A DNA stretch of 64,000 bases from Pyricularia pennisetigena (taxonomy: Eukaryota > Ascomycota > Sordariomycetes > Magnaporthales > Pyriculariaceae): positions 372,001 through 436,000 of the forward strand of contig NW_021940924.1 in the NCBI RefSeq assembly GCF_004337985.1, written 5' to 3'. The notes beneath the pieces are model-generated. The model made no database searches and had not been told where the DNA came from. It saw nothing but the letters and a program-made list of their open reading frames with translations. Of the stretch, positions 44,644 to 55,572 are shown one piece after another. The position numbers and the translations under genes are program-made. The first letter of the stretch is position 1. Each line of letters begins with the position of its first letter.

Positions 44644-46512
44644 TTACGTCGTTCTCCATGTTATCTCCACCTGCGTCGCAGCGCATTCGAAGCACAGCAA
44701 GTTGAAGCGAAGTACATTACTTCCTCGCTCGCAGCTGAGCTTCCGACCCGGCTCAGCGAATGGTAAATCGGTTGCTTCCAAAGACAGGATATCCAGCTCG
44801 TCACCACCAACATAACGCGATATTTTTATTCGACCGACGCTCATGTCTATCAGATCGAGATGCAGAGACAGATGCCCAAGCTGGAGGTCGAGCAACGGCA
44901 GGGTGTAATTGAAAATGACGACTTCGTACGGCAGATCGTTTTCCTTCACCTGCAGCGTCGCGGCCGGTGAGTTAGTTATTCCAATGCCGGCCACTAATCC
45001 GCCATTATTGCATGTTTCATGCGAAGTTGATATTCCCACATCGGGGTATGTATTGCTTTTCGCTTTTGCGAGTACTTCTTCTGCAGAAGCTGTGCGGCCT
45101 GTTGGCGCCTTGACTGTGCTTGCATCAACGTAAGCGGTCGCGGTCGTCTTCGCAGTGCTGTTAGGACCGATCGTTTCCGCAGAAGATGACCTTGACCCCG
45201 ACGCTATGGAAAGCAGCGTTGCCGTCGACGGGCCAGATATGAGCGAAAGCGCTGGGCTTTCGGCTACTTGCACTTTCGCCCCCGCACCAAGCGTCTTGAG
45301 CTCATCCCGAACCTGCCGTAATGCGCGTGCAAGATCCTTTGCCCTGCTATGCGTCAAGTGTACCCCATCTGGGACTTTCCATTTGGAGTACAGCTTCCCG
45401 TGGCAGGCCGAGAGTGACCAGTGCCCAAGCCGGCTGATGAGAGCGTGGCAGAGGAAGCAGGCCGACTTGCTGCAACTAATCGCCCTGGGTGCAGGCGAAA
45501 GATTCCGAGATAGGTAGTGCATCACGAGCTGCACCTCAGCATGGACATGCAGCTTCCGCCCGCCCGCCGGATCTCTACAGGTCTTGGGCATTACATCGCA
45601 CCTCGCCACTATGACGCTCGAAAATAGGCGCTGGTAACTCTGGTGCCGTGCCAGCTTTGCAAAATCCTTGCAGACGCCGTAGTAGCGTCCCAGTTTGTCC
45701 ACCTGCCGAACAGCGGCCCTGCCAGCGAGATCCAAGCCCGCAGGCCCGCAACGCCTCAATTTCTCCTCCAGTGTTCGCGGCGTCTCGGCAGCAGAGGCGT
45801 CGTAGGCTGCCAAAACGTTGTTTCGGAGCGTCTCTCTTAGATCTTTGCTGTCATGGTTCATCGTATCAAGGCAACGTAAATGTTCTCGCATCTTCTCGAG
45901 CGCATGCAGGGTCGTTGCAAACCGCCTCTGCAGGGTTTTAGTCAGCAGAGCCCAGTCATTGTCAAGACTCTGCAAGGGAGATGCCTTCTTCTCTAGCCGG
46001 TGTGGTTTCTTGGCCCAACATGGTCGCGTGCGTTGTAGTATGCGAGTGCCGCACAGGTTCATCACTGTGGCAAAAGCCTCTTCCATAAAGGCCTCGCGAT
46101 GGATCTCTTTTTGCGCCAAAGGTTCAGTTAAGTCTGATGCATCACTCAGCCACGGACATATTAACTCACTACGAGTGGCATACTCGGCGAGACTGCTCGC
46201 GATCTTCTACAGCAATTCCACTGTTTTCTTACCAGGACATTTGTTGCTTGCTAGGCGTATAGTTAATTGATCGCGATGTTTTTCGAGGCAAACGGCAGAA
46301 ACCTTATCACCGCCCTCCTCGGTGCAAGCTAAAAATGCCAGGTTGTTGGCCAGCTTGAGCTTATAATATGGCGTCAGTGTGTAATCTTGACAGGAATTGT
46401 TGAAAGACGGAAGCCTGTCATATGTATTTCCTTTGAACTGACGCTCGTGGAGATTCTGAGCTAGAAGGTGCAGGGAATTTTGAACCTCGGCAACCCAGTA
46501 AGGTTCACCCAT
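44644..46512 (-). pseudogene. OTT_1508-type nucleic-acid/nucleotide deaminase with premature stop
   Basis: One frame runs from ATG at 46512 to a stop at 44644, with a single internal TAG at 46207-46209. Upstream of it lies the family N-terminus (YKLKLANNLAFLA, VSAVCLEKH, LTIRLASN). Downstream, KIASSLAEYATR and the rest continue in the same frame. The deaminase core is present: HVHAEVQLVMHYL (His-Ala-Glu), then CSKSACFLCHALI, the two Cys zinc ligands and hence a plausible zinc-dependent deaminase site, followed by HWSLSACHGKLY. A Ser/Thr-rich linker and a beta-rich C-terminal domain follow. OTT_1508 deaminases are widespread in fungi, and related families include toxins and effectors; substrate unknown. 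Without the stop the product would be 622 residues. A sequencing error could explain one stop. Confidence 0.75.
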
Positions 46513-47014
46513 TTTGATTGATAAATATCAAATCCAACAAATTTACTACGGTATTTCATTCTAGTGATTGCGTCAAAAAGCAAGTATGGTAGGTGCAGTT
46601 CGACAATAAGGTATGGTAGGAACGTGGGAAATTAAGGCCTCCCTGCTTATTGCCGCGAAAGGAATAATTGGGTACCCAGGCGTGATACCATGGCTGGTGA
46701 GCCCGCATTGCAAGAAATTTCCCAATAAGGAATGCTGCAGATGATGCGGAGAAGTCGGTTCTAAGCCAATGGAAGACGAAAGGCAGGTATCAGCATGCTA
46801 TTTCCGTCACGGCTTTAGCGGCTTTTCTGCCCCTGGCCAGAAAATATAGTCCGCTTTACACGATGGATTTTTGCGACAGCTGCTATTCGCCATTGGTTTA
46901 TGGGCTCAATTCTCTGCCCTTCGGTCGCAGCTGCGCGCCATCGCCTCTCGGACCAAAAGCAACGGATCCAGCCTGAGGCAGTTCCGGGGTACGCATCATG
47001 GGGCAGAAGCAACG
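46513..47014. other. Gene-free stretch
   Basis: Probably contains the deaminase promoter on the minus strand. No other feature. Confidence 0.4.
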
Positions 47015-47195
47015 ACCCAGATCCTTGTCCGGGCCCTCAAAAGTCCAGTTGTCATTATGCAACGTCGACCCTGCCATTTGCCGCCCCAGTCCGCGAATCG
47101 GATTGCGCTTTTGCTCCATGCCACAAAATGGAGGGCCTCCTGCATAACTGAGCAGTTCTGTTCGTCTGATAAGCTGCATATGCTGCCCGCTATTT
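47015..47195 (+). repeat. Direct repeat A, copy 1 (partner at 53611)
   Basis: About 181 bp matching 53611-53792 with about 10% difference. It contains the near-palindrome ATGGAGGGCCTCCTGCAT at 47129-47146. Confidence 0.75.
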
Positions 47196-47975
47196 GGTGT
47201 GTATGTTAATTAATGTCTTGCAACCGGTTATGCAGTCGACCAGGCCACCCTCAAGTAGCCATGCGCACATTGTCCAATGGTAGTGGTGGTAGTGGCGCTG
47301 GCGTTCATGGTAGCCAGTCTTGTCAGTGCATTTGTACACTAATATATGGCCGAGAAAAAGTGCTGTAGACTGAATTGTGGGTGATTGATAACTCGGTTTC
47401 ACAACCACGCAGAATTCCATTTGCCCCATGCCGAATGGGACCGCCTGCATAAGTGGACGAAGCATAATCTCCTTTAATACCACGTATCATGTCACACAAG
47501 GCTCAAGGGTACTAGTATGGCAGCTGCTTGCTGCCCCAAATTTGGGACTCTCGAGTCCGGACGGTATTGTCCAACTTGTTGCCACCCGCTGGGCTTGACG
47601 GCAACACACCCTTGCGTGTAGAAAAAGCCACGTTGAACACAGGGTTTATTGCCGAAGTAATTAATTGCGGCAACGTTTGACTAGGATGAGAAAGCTCCCT
47701 CGACGGGTTGATCGGATGGTTAACGAAGACTCAACTTTTCTTTATATTGATTGGCCAGGAGGAGTTGCCCGGGTGTCCGCCATCAAACAGATTAGAGAGC
47801 CTGAATACACGGAATAAAAGCTCCGTCGCCCAAGCATAAAGAAGAAAACAACTAGGGTGGAGCTCGGTCTGTAACGCCACCTAATCCATATGTACTTTGT
47901 TATATTCTTTATGGCCGACACCATAATCGACGTGAGCTCATAGAGAGTTGTCCCACTACCCAATGCGACCACAAA
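47196..47975. other. Gene-free stretch
   Basis: No supported gene or repeat. Confidence 0.45.
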
Positions 47976-48452
47976 ATGGAGCAAACAATGAAACCTCACT
48001 TCCGAAGCGCCGCACTCCACCGCTGGCACACATTTCTATCCCTACCCCGCCAGGTTTCGGTATCGTGGCATCGTGCCCGGCTACGTGAGGAACTGGCCGA
48101 GCGCCGTGCCGCTGTTACATCGATTTCACGATTGAGCGAGACGGCCGATGTCGTTTTTACGATCAGTAGAGCGCGGTTTGACGGACGCCCATTTCAAAGT
48201 CACATGCTTACTGCGGTGCCCGCAAGTGTACTGCTGTATATGTTGGCCAAATTCAGCCTGCGGTGGACCTTTTATCGTATCGTGGCATTTGCGTGCGGTG
48301 CGAGGGGACAAAAGTTAAAAGACGTTAGGGAGGTTGTCAACCCTAGGAAGACTGGTAAGGTTGATGAGGTTGCAGGGCGGCATGGGTTAGATCCGCGGAT
48401 CTACAGGAGTTGGGCAACGAGGGTGAAGGCCTTTTGGCCTTTAATGCCTTGA
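47976..48452 (+). CDS. Conserved fungal hypothetical protein
   Basis: A 158-codon single exon. I recognise the pattern of a small fungal family of unknown function: LHRWHTFLSLPRQVSVSWHRARLREELAERR, RLSETADVVFTISRARFDG, a hydrophobic segment (VLLYMLAKFSLRWTFYRIVAFACG), then VREVVNPRKTGKVDEVAGRHGLDP and a conserved VxPLxP-like end. The length fits such proteins. One membrane-associated helix near residues 85-110 is possible. It stands alone between two repeat-containing stretches. No function can be given. The match to the family rests on memory of motif order, so it should be checked by a search. Confidence 0.6.
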   Translation: MEQTMKPHFRSAALHRWHTFLSLPRQVSVSWHRARLREELAERRAAVTSISRLSETADVVFTISRARFDGRPFQSHMLTAVPASVLLYMLAKFSLRWTFYRIVAFACGARGQKLKDVREVVNPRKTGKVDEVAGRHGLDPRIYRSWATRVKAFWPLMP

Positions 48453-49188
48453 CAAACGAGGGAGCCTTTTGATTCGGCCTATGATCACGGAGTCCCGTCG
48501 CTGCAATATGTCGGCGCTGACTCAATTGACGTGTTCAGGCGTTCCGAACCAAGCGAAATTCGATAGCATTCGTATTGAAATGGTTACTCTGCCTTAGCGG
48601 CCTTCCAAATATCTCTTTCCGAGTATCTCTGCCTGAAAATAGCTAATACATTCCCGAAAGTATTTTTGATCCAGTCGTCAAAAAATCAGCATCGCTATCC
48701 ACACGTTTCCCAGACCTCAAGGAATAAATGCGCGGCAGGCCGCCTCCTGCATGGTGTTGTGGTGTGAAGTATAGTGTCATTGTTCCCCATTGTCGTCAAT
48801 GAATGTAGCCGGAGACTTTGATCCGTTCATACTACGGAGGGTGGCCTCTGCAGAGGTGCAGGAAACTGAGGATGGGAAATCACTTCTGCAGTTGACAGCT
48901 TGATGTTATTGCATTATCCCCTCCTGCTATAAGTTATGCTCAGCAATGTTCAACAGATCATCATTCCCATTTACCTTAAATTTGGCATGTTACCTTGGGT
49001 AGGTGGTAAATTTGGGAGGCCTTTTCATTTCGATCAAATGCTCTCCCTGTGCCTTCCAACGCTATAATTTGCAAACCTAAGCTTCCATTTCTCCCTTGTT
49101 CCTTTAAACCGGAAACTTTCTATTTTCTCTCATATTTTGCTGCCTTTTGAAACTCGTATTTTGTGAGCACCACTAGTGACGTTTTACA
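48453..49188. other. Intergenic stretch, promoter of the three-domain gene
   Basis: No gene is supported. The last 100 nt before 49189 are pyrimidine-rich, as is common in fungal core promoters. Confidence 0.45.
49086..49150 (+). promoter_or_regulatory. CT-rich leader/promoter tract
   Basis: A mostly C/T stretch ends about 40 nt before the start codon at 49189, typical of well-expressed filamentous-fungal genes. There is no TATA box. Confidence 0.35.
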
Positions 49189-51249
49189 ATGTGCGTCGAC
49201 AAAATCAAAACTCCAAACATAATTGGTATTTACGGCCTTCCAGGAGCCGGCAAAACTACCCTGCTGTCTCAACTCCGCCAAACGACAGTCATATGGCTCA
49301 GGGGATACGACTTTTATGAGGGCTCTGAAGTCATTGATTCTGTTGTGGACGGCGGTCTAGCTGCCTTCAAAAGGCTGCCGCACGCAGATAAACAGCGTCA
49401 CCGGGCTACGGCTGTCCGACAGATTGGCAGGGATGCCTGTAACAACGGCAAGAGCGCCTTGGTGGCCGGCCACTTCATCCTGCCAAACGATGACCTTGAC
49501 GGTGGCTTGCAAGAGGTGTACACTGAAGCCGACCTGGAAACATTTACGCATATCGTCTATCTCAAGGTTCCCGCAGAAGACATTTGCAAGCAATGTGCTG
49601 CTGATATGCAGCGGAAGCGAGCGTCGTTTCCAGTTGAGGAGGTGAACAGGTGGCAGGATGTTGAGGTTGAGAGGCTGTTTCACCTCTGTTTAGACAGAGG
49701 TATCGTCTTCGCGACTGTTAGTGGAGGGAAGGAAACAACGGTGCAGCGCGTCGCAGACCTGTGCTCCTTCTGGAATTTGAGCGAGCAGCAAAATTCAGAT
49801 CTTGCAGTGTCCATGGCTAGTAGGATGTTTAGCACCACCCAACTTGAGCGGTGCAGCAACATCCTGGTGTTTGATGCGGACCGCACACTTGCCCCTCAAG
49901 ATTCTGGAACGCTTTTTGTGGAAAAGGGTCTGAGCAATGGCCACTTAAGACAACCAGAGGGGACGAACAATGTTCTCAAGACGGTTTTCGGCGGCCCGTT
50001 GGGCTATACCCACCGTGCTTTCCAGCAGGTGTCGGTGATGCTGGAGAGCTTCGAGTGCTTCAACGAGAAGTATGATTCCATTTGCGACACCGCATCCAAC
50101 GAAATCACCATTTATCCGGAAATGATCACTGTTCTGTCACAGGCTACCCGGGATCCACGGGTAATTCCGGTGGTAGTGACAAGTGGCGTCCGCCAGGTCT
50201 GGGAGATGGCGCTCCAGCGAATAGGGCTCCAAGGGATTCCTATTTTTGGTGGCGGCCGAGTCAGGGACCAGTACGTCGTAACACCCCAAACCAAAGCGAC
50301 AATTGTGGCATGGCTTGCGATTGTCAACACTGGGGATCATCGCCGCGACGTCACGGTGTATGGGGATAGCCCCTTAGATATCCCCATGATGGCTCAGGCC
50401 GGCCGTGCCTTCGTGATTGTCGGGAATGAAGAAACCCGGAGTAGCACGATGGATTCCGAGCTAGAGCAAGCCATCCGCTCCGGAGTCTTCGGGAAAACCC
50501 ATGATAAGAAATTTGAAACCACAATCAAGCAGATACTTTTGCCATCGAATGTAACCCCACGTCCAGGGTTGCCGATTGCGGAATTGCAGTATCCAGTGGA
50601 GGGCGTACCTGTCAACATCGCGCCGTCGACGGCAGCCAAGCTCCTAGCTTCGCCCATGCGCGACGCCTCAATCGCCGGCCCAGCCCTACAAGAGGCACAT
50701 GCTCAAGCCGGACGATTCTTGGCAACGCAGGTTGTCGCCCAGGTGATTGGCCTAGAGGAGCGTATCATTCCGCACGTACAAGGTCAAAACACCATTGGGT
50801 ATCGGCTCAAAGCCGAAGAGCGAACATTGATCGTGGCTATGATGCGTGGCGGCGAGCCCATGGCTAGGGGCGTGTACCAAACCTTTCCTCTGGCGATGTT
50901 TGCATTCGCCAAATACCCACATGAACTTGCTACGAGAGACGTTGTGGATATGGAAAGCATTCTGTTAGTCGATTCAGTCATCAACACAGGTAAGAGTATG
51001 ATTGATTTCGTCGAGTACATCCGAGCTACGAACTCCAAAGCCAAGATTCTGCTCGTTGCAGGCGTAGTTCAGGCTGGTGCGGTCGAGCTTGAGGTGGATG
51101 GAATTTCTGAAGGGGGTAGCCTTCGGCGGAAATTAGGGTGGCAGGGAGACGTGGGCATTGTGGCGTTGCGGGTATCTGAGAACAAGTACACCGGTGTAAA
51201 GGGTACTGATACAGGGAACCGATTGTTCAACACCACGCATTGGCACTAA
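49189..51249 (+). CDS. Three-domain protein: P-loop kinase, HAD hydrolase, phosphoribosyltransferase
   Basis: A single intron-free frame of 686 residues. Residues 10-210 form a nucleotide/polynucleotide-kinase-like P-loop domain with Walker A GLPGAGKT (16-23) and the segment HIVYLKVPAEDICKQC. Residues 223-460 form a HAD-type phosphohydrolase: ILVFDADRT (Asp229 nucleophile, Asp231), VVVTSGVRQVWEM (motif II) and VYGDSPLDIPMM (Asp393). Residues 480-686 form a type-I phosphoribosyltransferase close to UPRTases: MMRGGEPMARGVYQ, then the PRPP loop LLVDSVINTGKSMIDF (Asp595) and LLVAGVVQ. All catalytic motifs I looked for are present. The fusion suggests salvage or repair of a nucleobase/nucleotide, with release of a phosphate and transfer of ribose-phosphate, but the true substrate is unknown. 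It lies among the deaminase, ATPase and nuclease-like genes. Confidence 0.85.
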   Translation: MCVDKIKTPNIIGIYGLPGAGKTTLLSQLRQTTVIWLRGYDFYEGSEVIDSVVDGGLAAFKRLPHADKQRHRATAVRQIGRDACNNGKSALVAGHFILPNDDLDGGLQEVYTEADLETFTHIVYLKVPAEDICKQCAADMQRKRASFPVEEVNRWQDVEVERLFHLCLDRGIVFATVSGGKETTVQRVADLCSFWNLSEQQNSDLAVSMASRMFSTTQLERCSNILVFDADRTLAPQDSGTLFVEKGLSNGHLRQPEGTNNVLKTVFGGPLGYTHRAFQQVSVMLESFECFNEKYDSICDTASNEITIYPEMITVLSQATRDPRVIPVVVTSGVRQVWEMALQRIGLQGIPIFGGGRVRDQYVVTPQTKATIVAWLAIVNTGDHRRDVTVYGDSPLDIPMMAQAGRAFVIVGNEETRSSTMDSELEQAIRSGVFGKTHDKKFETTIKQILLPSNVTPRPGLPIAELQYPVEGVPVNIAPSTAAKLLASPMRDASIAGPALQEAHAQAGRFLATQVVAQVIGLEERIIPHVQGQNTIGYRLKAEERTLIVAMMRGGEPMARGVYQTFPLAMFAFAKYPHELATRDVVDMESILLVDSVINTGKSMIDFVEYIRATNSKAKILLVAGVVQAGAVELEVDGISEGGSLRRKLGWQGDVGIVALRVSENKYTGVKGTDTGNRLFNTTHWH

Positions 51250-52347
51250 GAGGGTACTGGGGAAGCTGTTGCTTCTCAGTCTTCCAGCATTGATTGCAAT
51301 TGATATGCAGCCTGGAAAAAATGGATATCGTAAAATTCTAAATTTGCGTTTCCAAGTCCTTCGCATGTTCAAGTGGGGAATGATATGTGCAGGCGGTGGT
51401 GAACGCCTGTCAATGTTTTGCACCTTCACAGAACAGACAGCATGATTTGGTAGGTTGACAATATAGCCCTTCATACAATAAAGCCATTCTGAGCCATTTA
51501 TCCCAGTCGGAAGGGGGTCCATCAGGATAGGATGCAGGAGGCCTTCCATTATTGCGGCGCGCTATCTACGGGGCGGGCAATTGCGGGCGCCAGCAGGGCA
51601 TGGCGCATGGTGATACGTGGCGAAATAATGCGGAGGTCAACTCCGCAGTTTGACGCCCAGATCCTTGGATCGGATTGTGGTCTTGAGAAAATGCAGGCCT
51701 ACGCAGCTGCTCGATTGTACTAGTAGTCCGTTGGTTGAGGGAGCCAAGTGGGGCACAAAATTAAATTAATCGCGGAAAAATCCTTCACTTTTACGATTAT
51801 TTCACCACGAGAAAAATACACAGCATAGCACAAACTCGGTTAGGAGGACATATATGTTTTGGATTTATTTTGGAGCTTGTTTTAAGAAAATAAATCACAA
51901 GCTGATGAAGTTATGGCGTATTAAATGGGCAACGTTTTAAAGGAATGGTCGTGATTTGGCCTGTTGGCGATCACCAGAGTTTTGGAGACAAAACGTGTGA
52001 CAAACATAGTGATTTTACACACATCGGGTCTTAAGTCCTTTTTTTGCACCAGCTGGCCATACCGATTTGCCTAGGCCATTCTGCAGGTGCTGCCTTGACA
52101 AAAACATTGATTGGTGAGCTGCCAGGACATCACAGGCAAACACAGCCAGTATAGCGAGTTGCATGGATCAAAAGCGACTTTTAATAAAAGTCAGTACGGA
52201 ACTTAGTATTGAAGCATTAGACCGGAAGTATGTGTAATAGCTCGGCTTCCTTCTGCTGACCAAGTACTGGCTGCGACAGAACCTGTGGATCCGTACATCC
52301 TCCACACAATGCCTCACTAATTATAGCGTTTGTCTCATCAGAAGCCC
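51250..52347. other. Gene-free stretch
   Basis: It contains one copy of the near-palindromic motif (51534-51551, ATGCAGGAGGCCTTCCAT). Nothing else is recognised. Confidence 0.5.
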
Positions 52348-53331
52348 TCAACCCCACCCACTAGTCTTGACCGCCATGAGCAGCTCAAAAGCCAAATCAA
52401 GCTGGCTGACAACATCCTGGTACTCGAACCGATCCAACAGCTCCTTGCGTTTCTTCACAACATCAACCACGATGTCGCGCAGGAGCCTATCACTGCGGAC
52501 CGAGGTTCGGTAGACCTCCTGCACCGCCTCGAAGAAGTCTGGGTGATTCCATTGCTTCTCGGCCTCGGCGCGAAACTTGCCCGCCGCTAGAACCTTGAGG
52601 TCGCCGACTTGCAAGTACTCGGCCAAGGCGTAGACGTGGCAGTGCGTGAGGAGGAAGGTTTTGTCAAGCAGCGATTCGGCAAGGCTGATGGGCTCCGAGT
52701 CAGGGTCTTCGGTTGATGGGCCCGCTGGCTCGTCCATGGCGATTGACTTGCCCTTTTTCTTTTTCTTTTTGTCCTTTCTGGGCACGAGACGCTCTTCCAA
52801 GGGATCATGAACCTCGGGCTCTGCTGGAGGATCCCCGCGTTCGGCTGTAATATCGTCAGCCTCGGCAACTGCAGCGGCAGGAAACTCGAAATTCGTAGGT
52901 TCTTTCTTGATCTCGAATCCCCAGGCTGGGACTTTGTGCAAAGGCTCATAATCCGTGAGATAGAAGAAGTCGATCACAAGCTTGACCGCATCTGAGTTAT
53001 GGTTTGACAGGTCTACGCAGGATGTGCGGTTCTCCTGGAAAGTAGCTCAGCTTCAAACCGTTAAAGTCTTTTTAGTGCACGCGTGCCGTGAACTTACCTG
53101 CATATCTGCTTTGAAAGTGGTCTCGAAGTATTTCGAGCGCGGACACATAATCGCTTTGTGGACATGATAGGTATTGTGGCCGCAGACAACAATCATATCG
53201 GAATAGTCTCCACTGATGCGAAGGCTTGAATGGTAAAGTCACTGTTAGCTCGTTTCACGACTTGATGCTATCGTTGTGCCGACGCACCTCTTCAGCGAAT
53301 CCCTCAAGGCCTGTTCTGGCGATGTATTCAT
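52348..53331 (-). CDS. BTB/POZ-domain protein
   Basis: Exons 53331-53288, 53224-53098 and 53034-52348 join in phase over two 63-nt introns, giving 285 residues. The BTB fold is clear: SGDYSDMIVVCGHNTYHVHKAIMCPRSKYFETTFK, then VKLVIDFFYLTDY, and after a linker HCHVYALAEYLQVGDLKVLAAGKF. A basic, low-complexity insert (KDKKKKKKGK, about residues 145-155) sits between the BTB strands and the helical back-end. BTB domains form dimers and often act as Cullin-3 adaptors; fungal single-BTB proteins are numerous and mostly uncharacterised. The gene looks intact. Confidence 0.85.
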
Positions 53332-53610
53332 CTTGAGCGTGGCTTATGCGTCCGATCGAGTTGTGAGCATTGTTGACCAGTTGACCTTGTTAACGACAAG
53401 TTTGAGAGTCAGGTCGAGAACTCATTGGCAAACTGCGGTTGCCAAAACACAGCCATGTACCATTGCCGGGTTACGTGGCAGCGTTGGCCTAGAAGCGTCG
53501 CACTGAACACATGCAGGCATCTGTTAGTGCGTGCAGCAAAATCTACGAAACCATTAGCATTGCGCAGCGGTTGCTGGGGGGTACATTATGGTCAAATTAG
53601 ACGTATCAGG
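53332..53610. other. Gene-free stretch upstream of the BTB gene
   Basis: Likely promoter region of the minus-strand BTB gene; no further signal seen. Confidence 0.4.
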
Positions 53611-53792
53611 ACCCAGATCCTTGTCCGGGCCCCCAGAAGTCCAGTTGTCATCATGCAACGTCGACCCTGCCATTTGCCGCCCCAGCCCGCGAATCGGACT
53701 GCGCTCTTGCTCCATGGCCACAAAATGAAGGGCCTCCTGCATAACTGAGCAAATTTGTTTGTCTGATAGGCTGCATATGCTGCCCACTATTT
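53611..53792 (+). repeat. Direct repeat A, copy 2 (partner at 47015)
   Basis: Contains ATGAAGGGCCTCCTGCAT at 53725-53742, followed by AACTGAGCA as in the first copy. Confidence 0.75.
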
Positions 53793-54097
53793 TGGACGTT
53801 TGGCACTTTTCTTTTTCTTTTTTCTTTGCTGTGTGTGGTTGAGGGGGGGGGGGGGGGGAGGTTGGGTGAGAGCTGCTTAAATTCTAAAAGAACTAGGTCG
53901 GAAAAGGTGCCCATTGCGTGACCTTCTTCACTGCCTCAATTGTTCTAAAAGAGCGCGCGTCGTGTTGAGCCTTGATGCGGAGTCCCAGGTTTGGTTTGAC
54001 GCTTTGACGCGTTGTTTTGCCTTTTGCAGCCGCCTTTTCAGCCCTTGACATCTCCCGCCAGACGCTATTCCTATAAGAAATAGACAAAAAGCGCAAT
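53793..54097. other. Gene-free stretch with G-run
   Basis: A homopolymer of about 17 G (from 53842) follows a CTTTT-rich tract. No gene is supported. Confidence 0.45.
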
Positions 54098-54994
54098 ATG
54101 GCGATAACCTTTTCAGATATCGCATACGGGCGTCAGCCAAGGCTGGTAGAGCTGCTTGATCCGGAAAAATACTACCCTGTCCTCGAAGCGCTCTCTTCGC
54201 ACCTTACCATGGTCGACTTTTTGGCATTGTGCCGGGCATGCAAAGGCATTTAAGGGCTCCAAACCTGTATCCTGAGGAAGATCACCAACATAGATATCGG
54301 CCTAAAGGCTTTCGTAGATGCCCCTATCATGCTTCGATCCCTACTTGGGAACTGCAACGCATTGGTGTCAGGAACATTCGCACTCAATTTTTTTGAGCTG
54401 GGCCGTCAGAGCGTCCGATATCTAGATGTGTTTGTACAAAATGGCGATGATGCCGATCGGTTTACGAGGTACATTGAAGAAACTGAGAAATATCAGAATG
54501 AAAGCCCGGGTAATCGCCCACCTGCAGTTCGCAGATTTCGAATTCTCGCATCGCTAGCCCAATGCAGGAAATTCTATCTATACTGCGATCAACACATGCA
54601 CTGCATTTTGCAACCTTCACCTCGCTCGCCTTTGTCTTTGACTTTCTTATTTTGGCATCCCTTTGGTGGGGGACACCTTGACTTGCAATCTGAGCTCCCG
54701 AGCCATGTTCAGGGCCAGACTAGTGGCGGGGTCGTGCTGATTGCAGCCTACTCAATGGTTCATGCGACCCCTAAGGCGCGTATATGTAAAGGTGTTTCTA
54801 CCCGCCACCCCTCTGGCGCCGTCACTATTTCGCTTTCCTATCTCCGCATTGTGACGGGAAATTTGTTGCCATATCTAAATAGCAGTGATGAATTGTTCGG
54901 TGCTGGATTAAAGGCCAGCAATGAATTGCGCAGGTCTCTGCGAGGTGAATCTGCGTTGTGCAAAAGTGCACAGAAACAATATGGGTACTTGTGA
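54098..54994 (+). pseudogene. F-box-like fungal protein with nonsense codon
   Basis: The frame begins MAITFSDIAYGRQPRLVELL (ATG 54098) and reads an F-box-like start (LEALSSHLTMVDFLALCRACKGI), then meets TAA at 54251-54253 and continues in the same frame to 54994: LQTCILRKITNIDIGLKAFVD, ALVSGTFALNFFELGR, VRYLDVFVQNGDDADRF. The order fits a fungal family of F-box-like proteins of unknown target. The region after about residue 170 has drifted and is not recognisable. A single in-frame stop separates the F-box-like part from the rest, so I treat it as a pseudogene. Confidence 0.6.
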
Positions 54995-55572
54995 ATTATT
55001 TGAGCTAAAGTGGGACCCCGCAGCTCATTGCCATGAGCAATTAACCCCGGAGATTGTCCCATGGAATAATTCGTACTGTGAGGTATCCGCTTTGAGGCCA
55101 TTTATTCAAAGTGTTTAGGCCATATAACAAGCCTTTTAATTTGATTCATGCCCGTGTGGTAAATCCGATTTCCCGCTAACATTTCAATTTCAAGTTAATA
55201 TTTCAATTTGATAAAGTGGATTTGTTCTTTTCATAAATAGATATTTCCCTGAAAGAAAAAAAAGAAAACCAATGTCTGCAGCCTATTGAAAGCATGACTA
55301 CATCCTTTAAACATGCACGGTTTATCCAAAGAGGCCTCTTATTCAACGCACTTTAAAAGATGGCTGTGTGGATCTGCCGCGTTTGGCAGAGCAGATAGTT
55401 ATGAGGTTATCATGCTATTCTAATCAGCCCATTTGAAAAACGACATGAATTACTAATGCAATAAAATTCACCTGATAGGGCATTGCAGCCCAGTCATATT
55501 GGACTGCGCCATTTTTATAAAGCGCGAATTTGTCCAGCCCCGCGTTCTGGGCTTTTTTCGTTGTAAGGCAAT
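54995..55572. other. AT-rich gene-free stretch
   Basis: No gene; probably the 3' flank of the minus-strand dynamin gene. Confidence 0.45.

Noticed and set aside
46199..46230. A short intron removing the stop in the deaminase gene
   Set aside because: The only GTAAG...TAG pair gives a 26-nt intron and breaks the reading frame.
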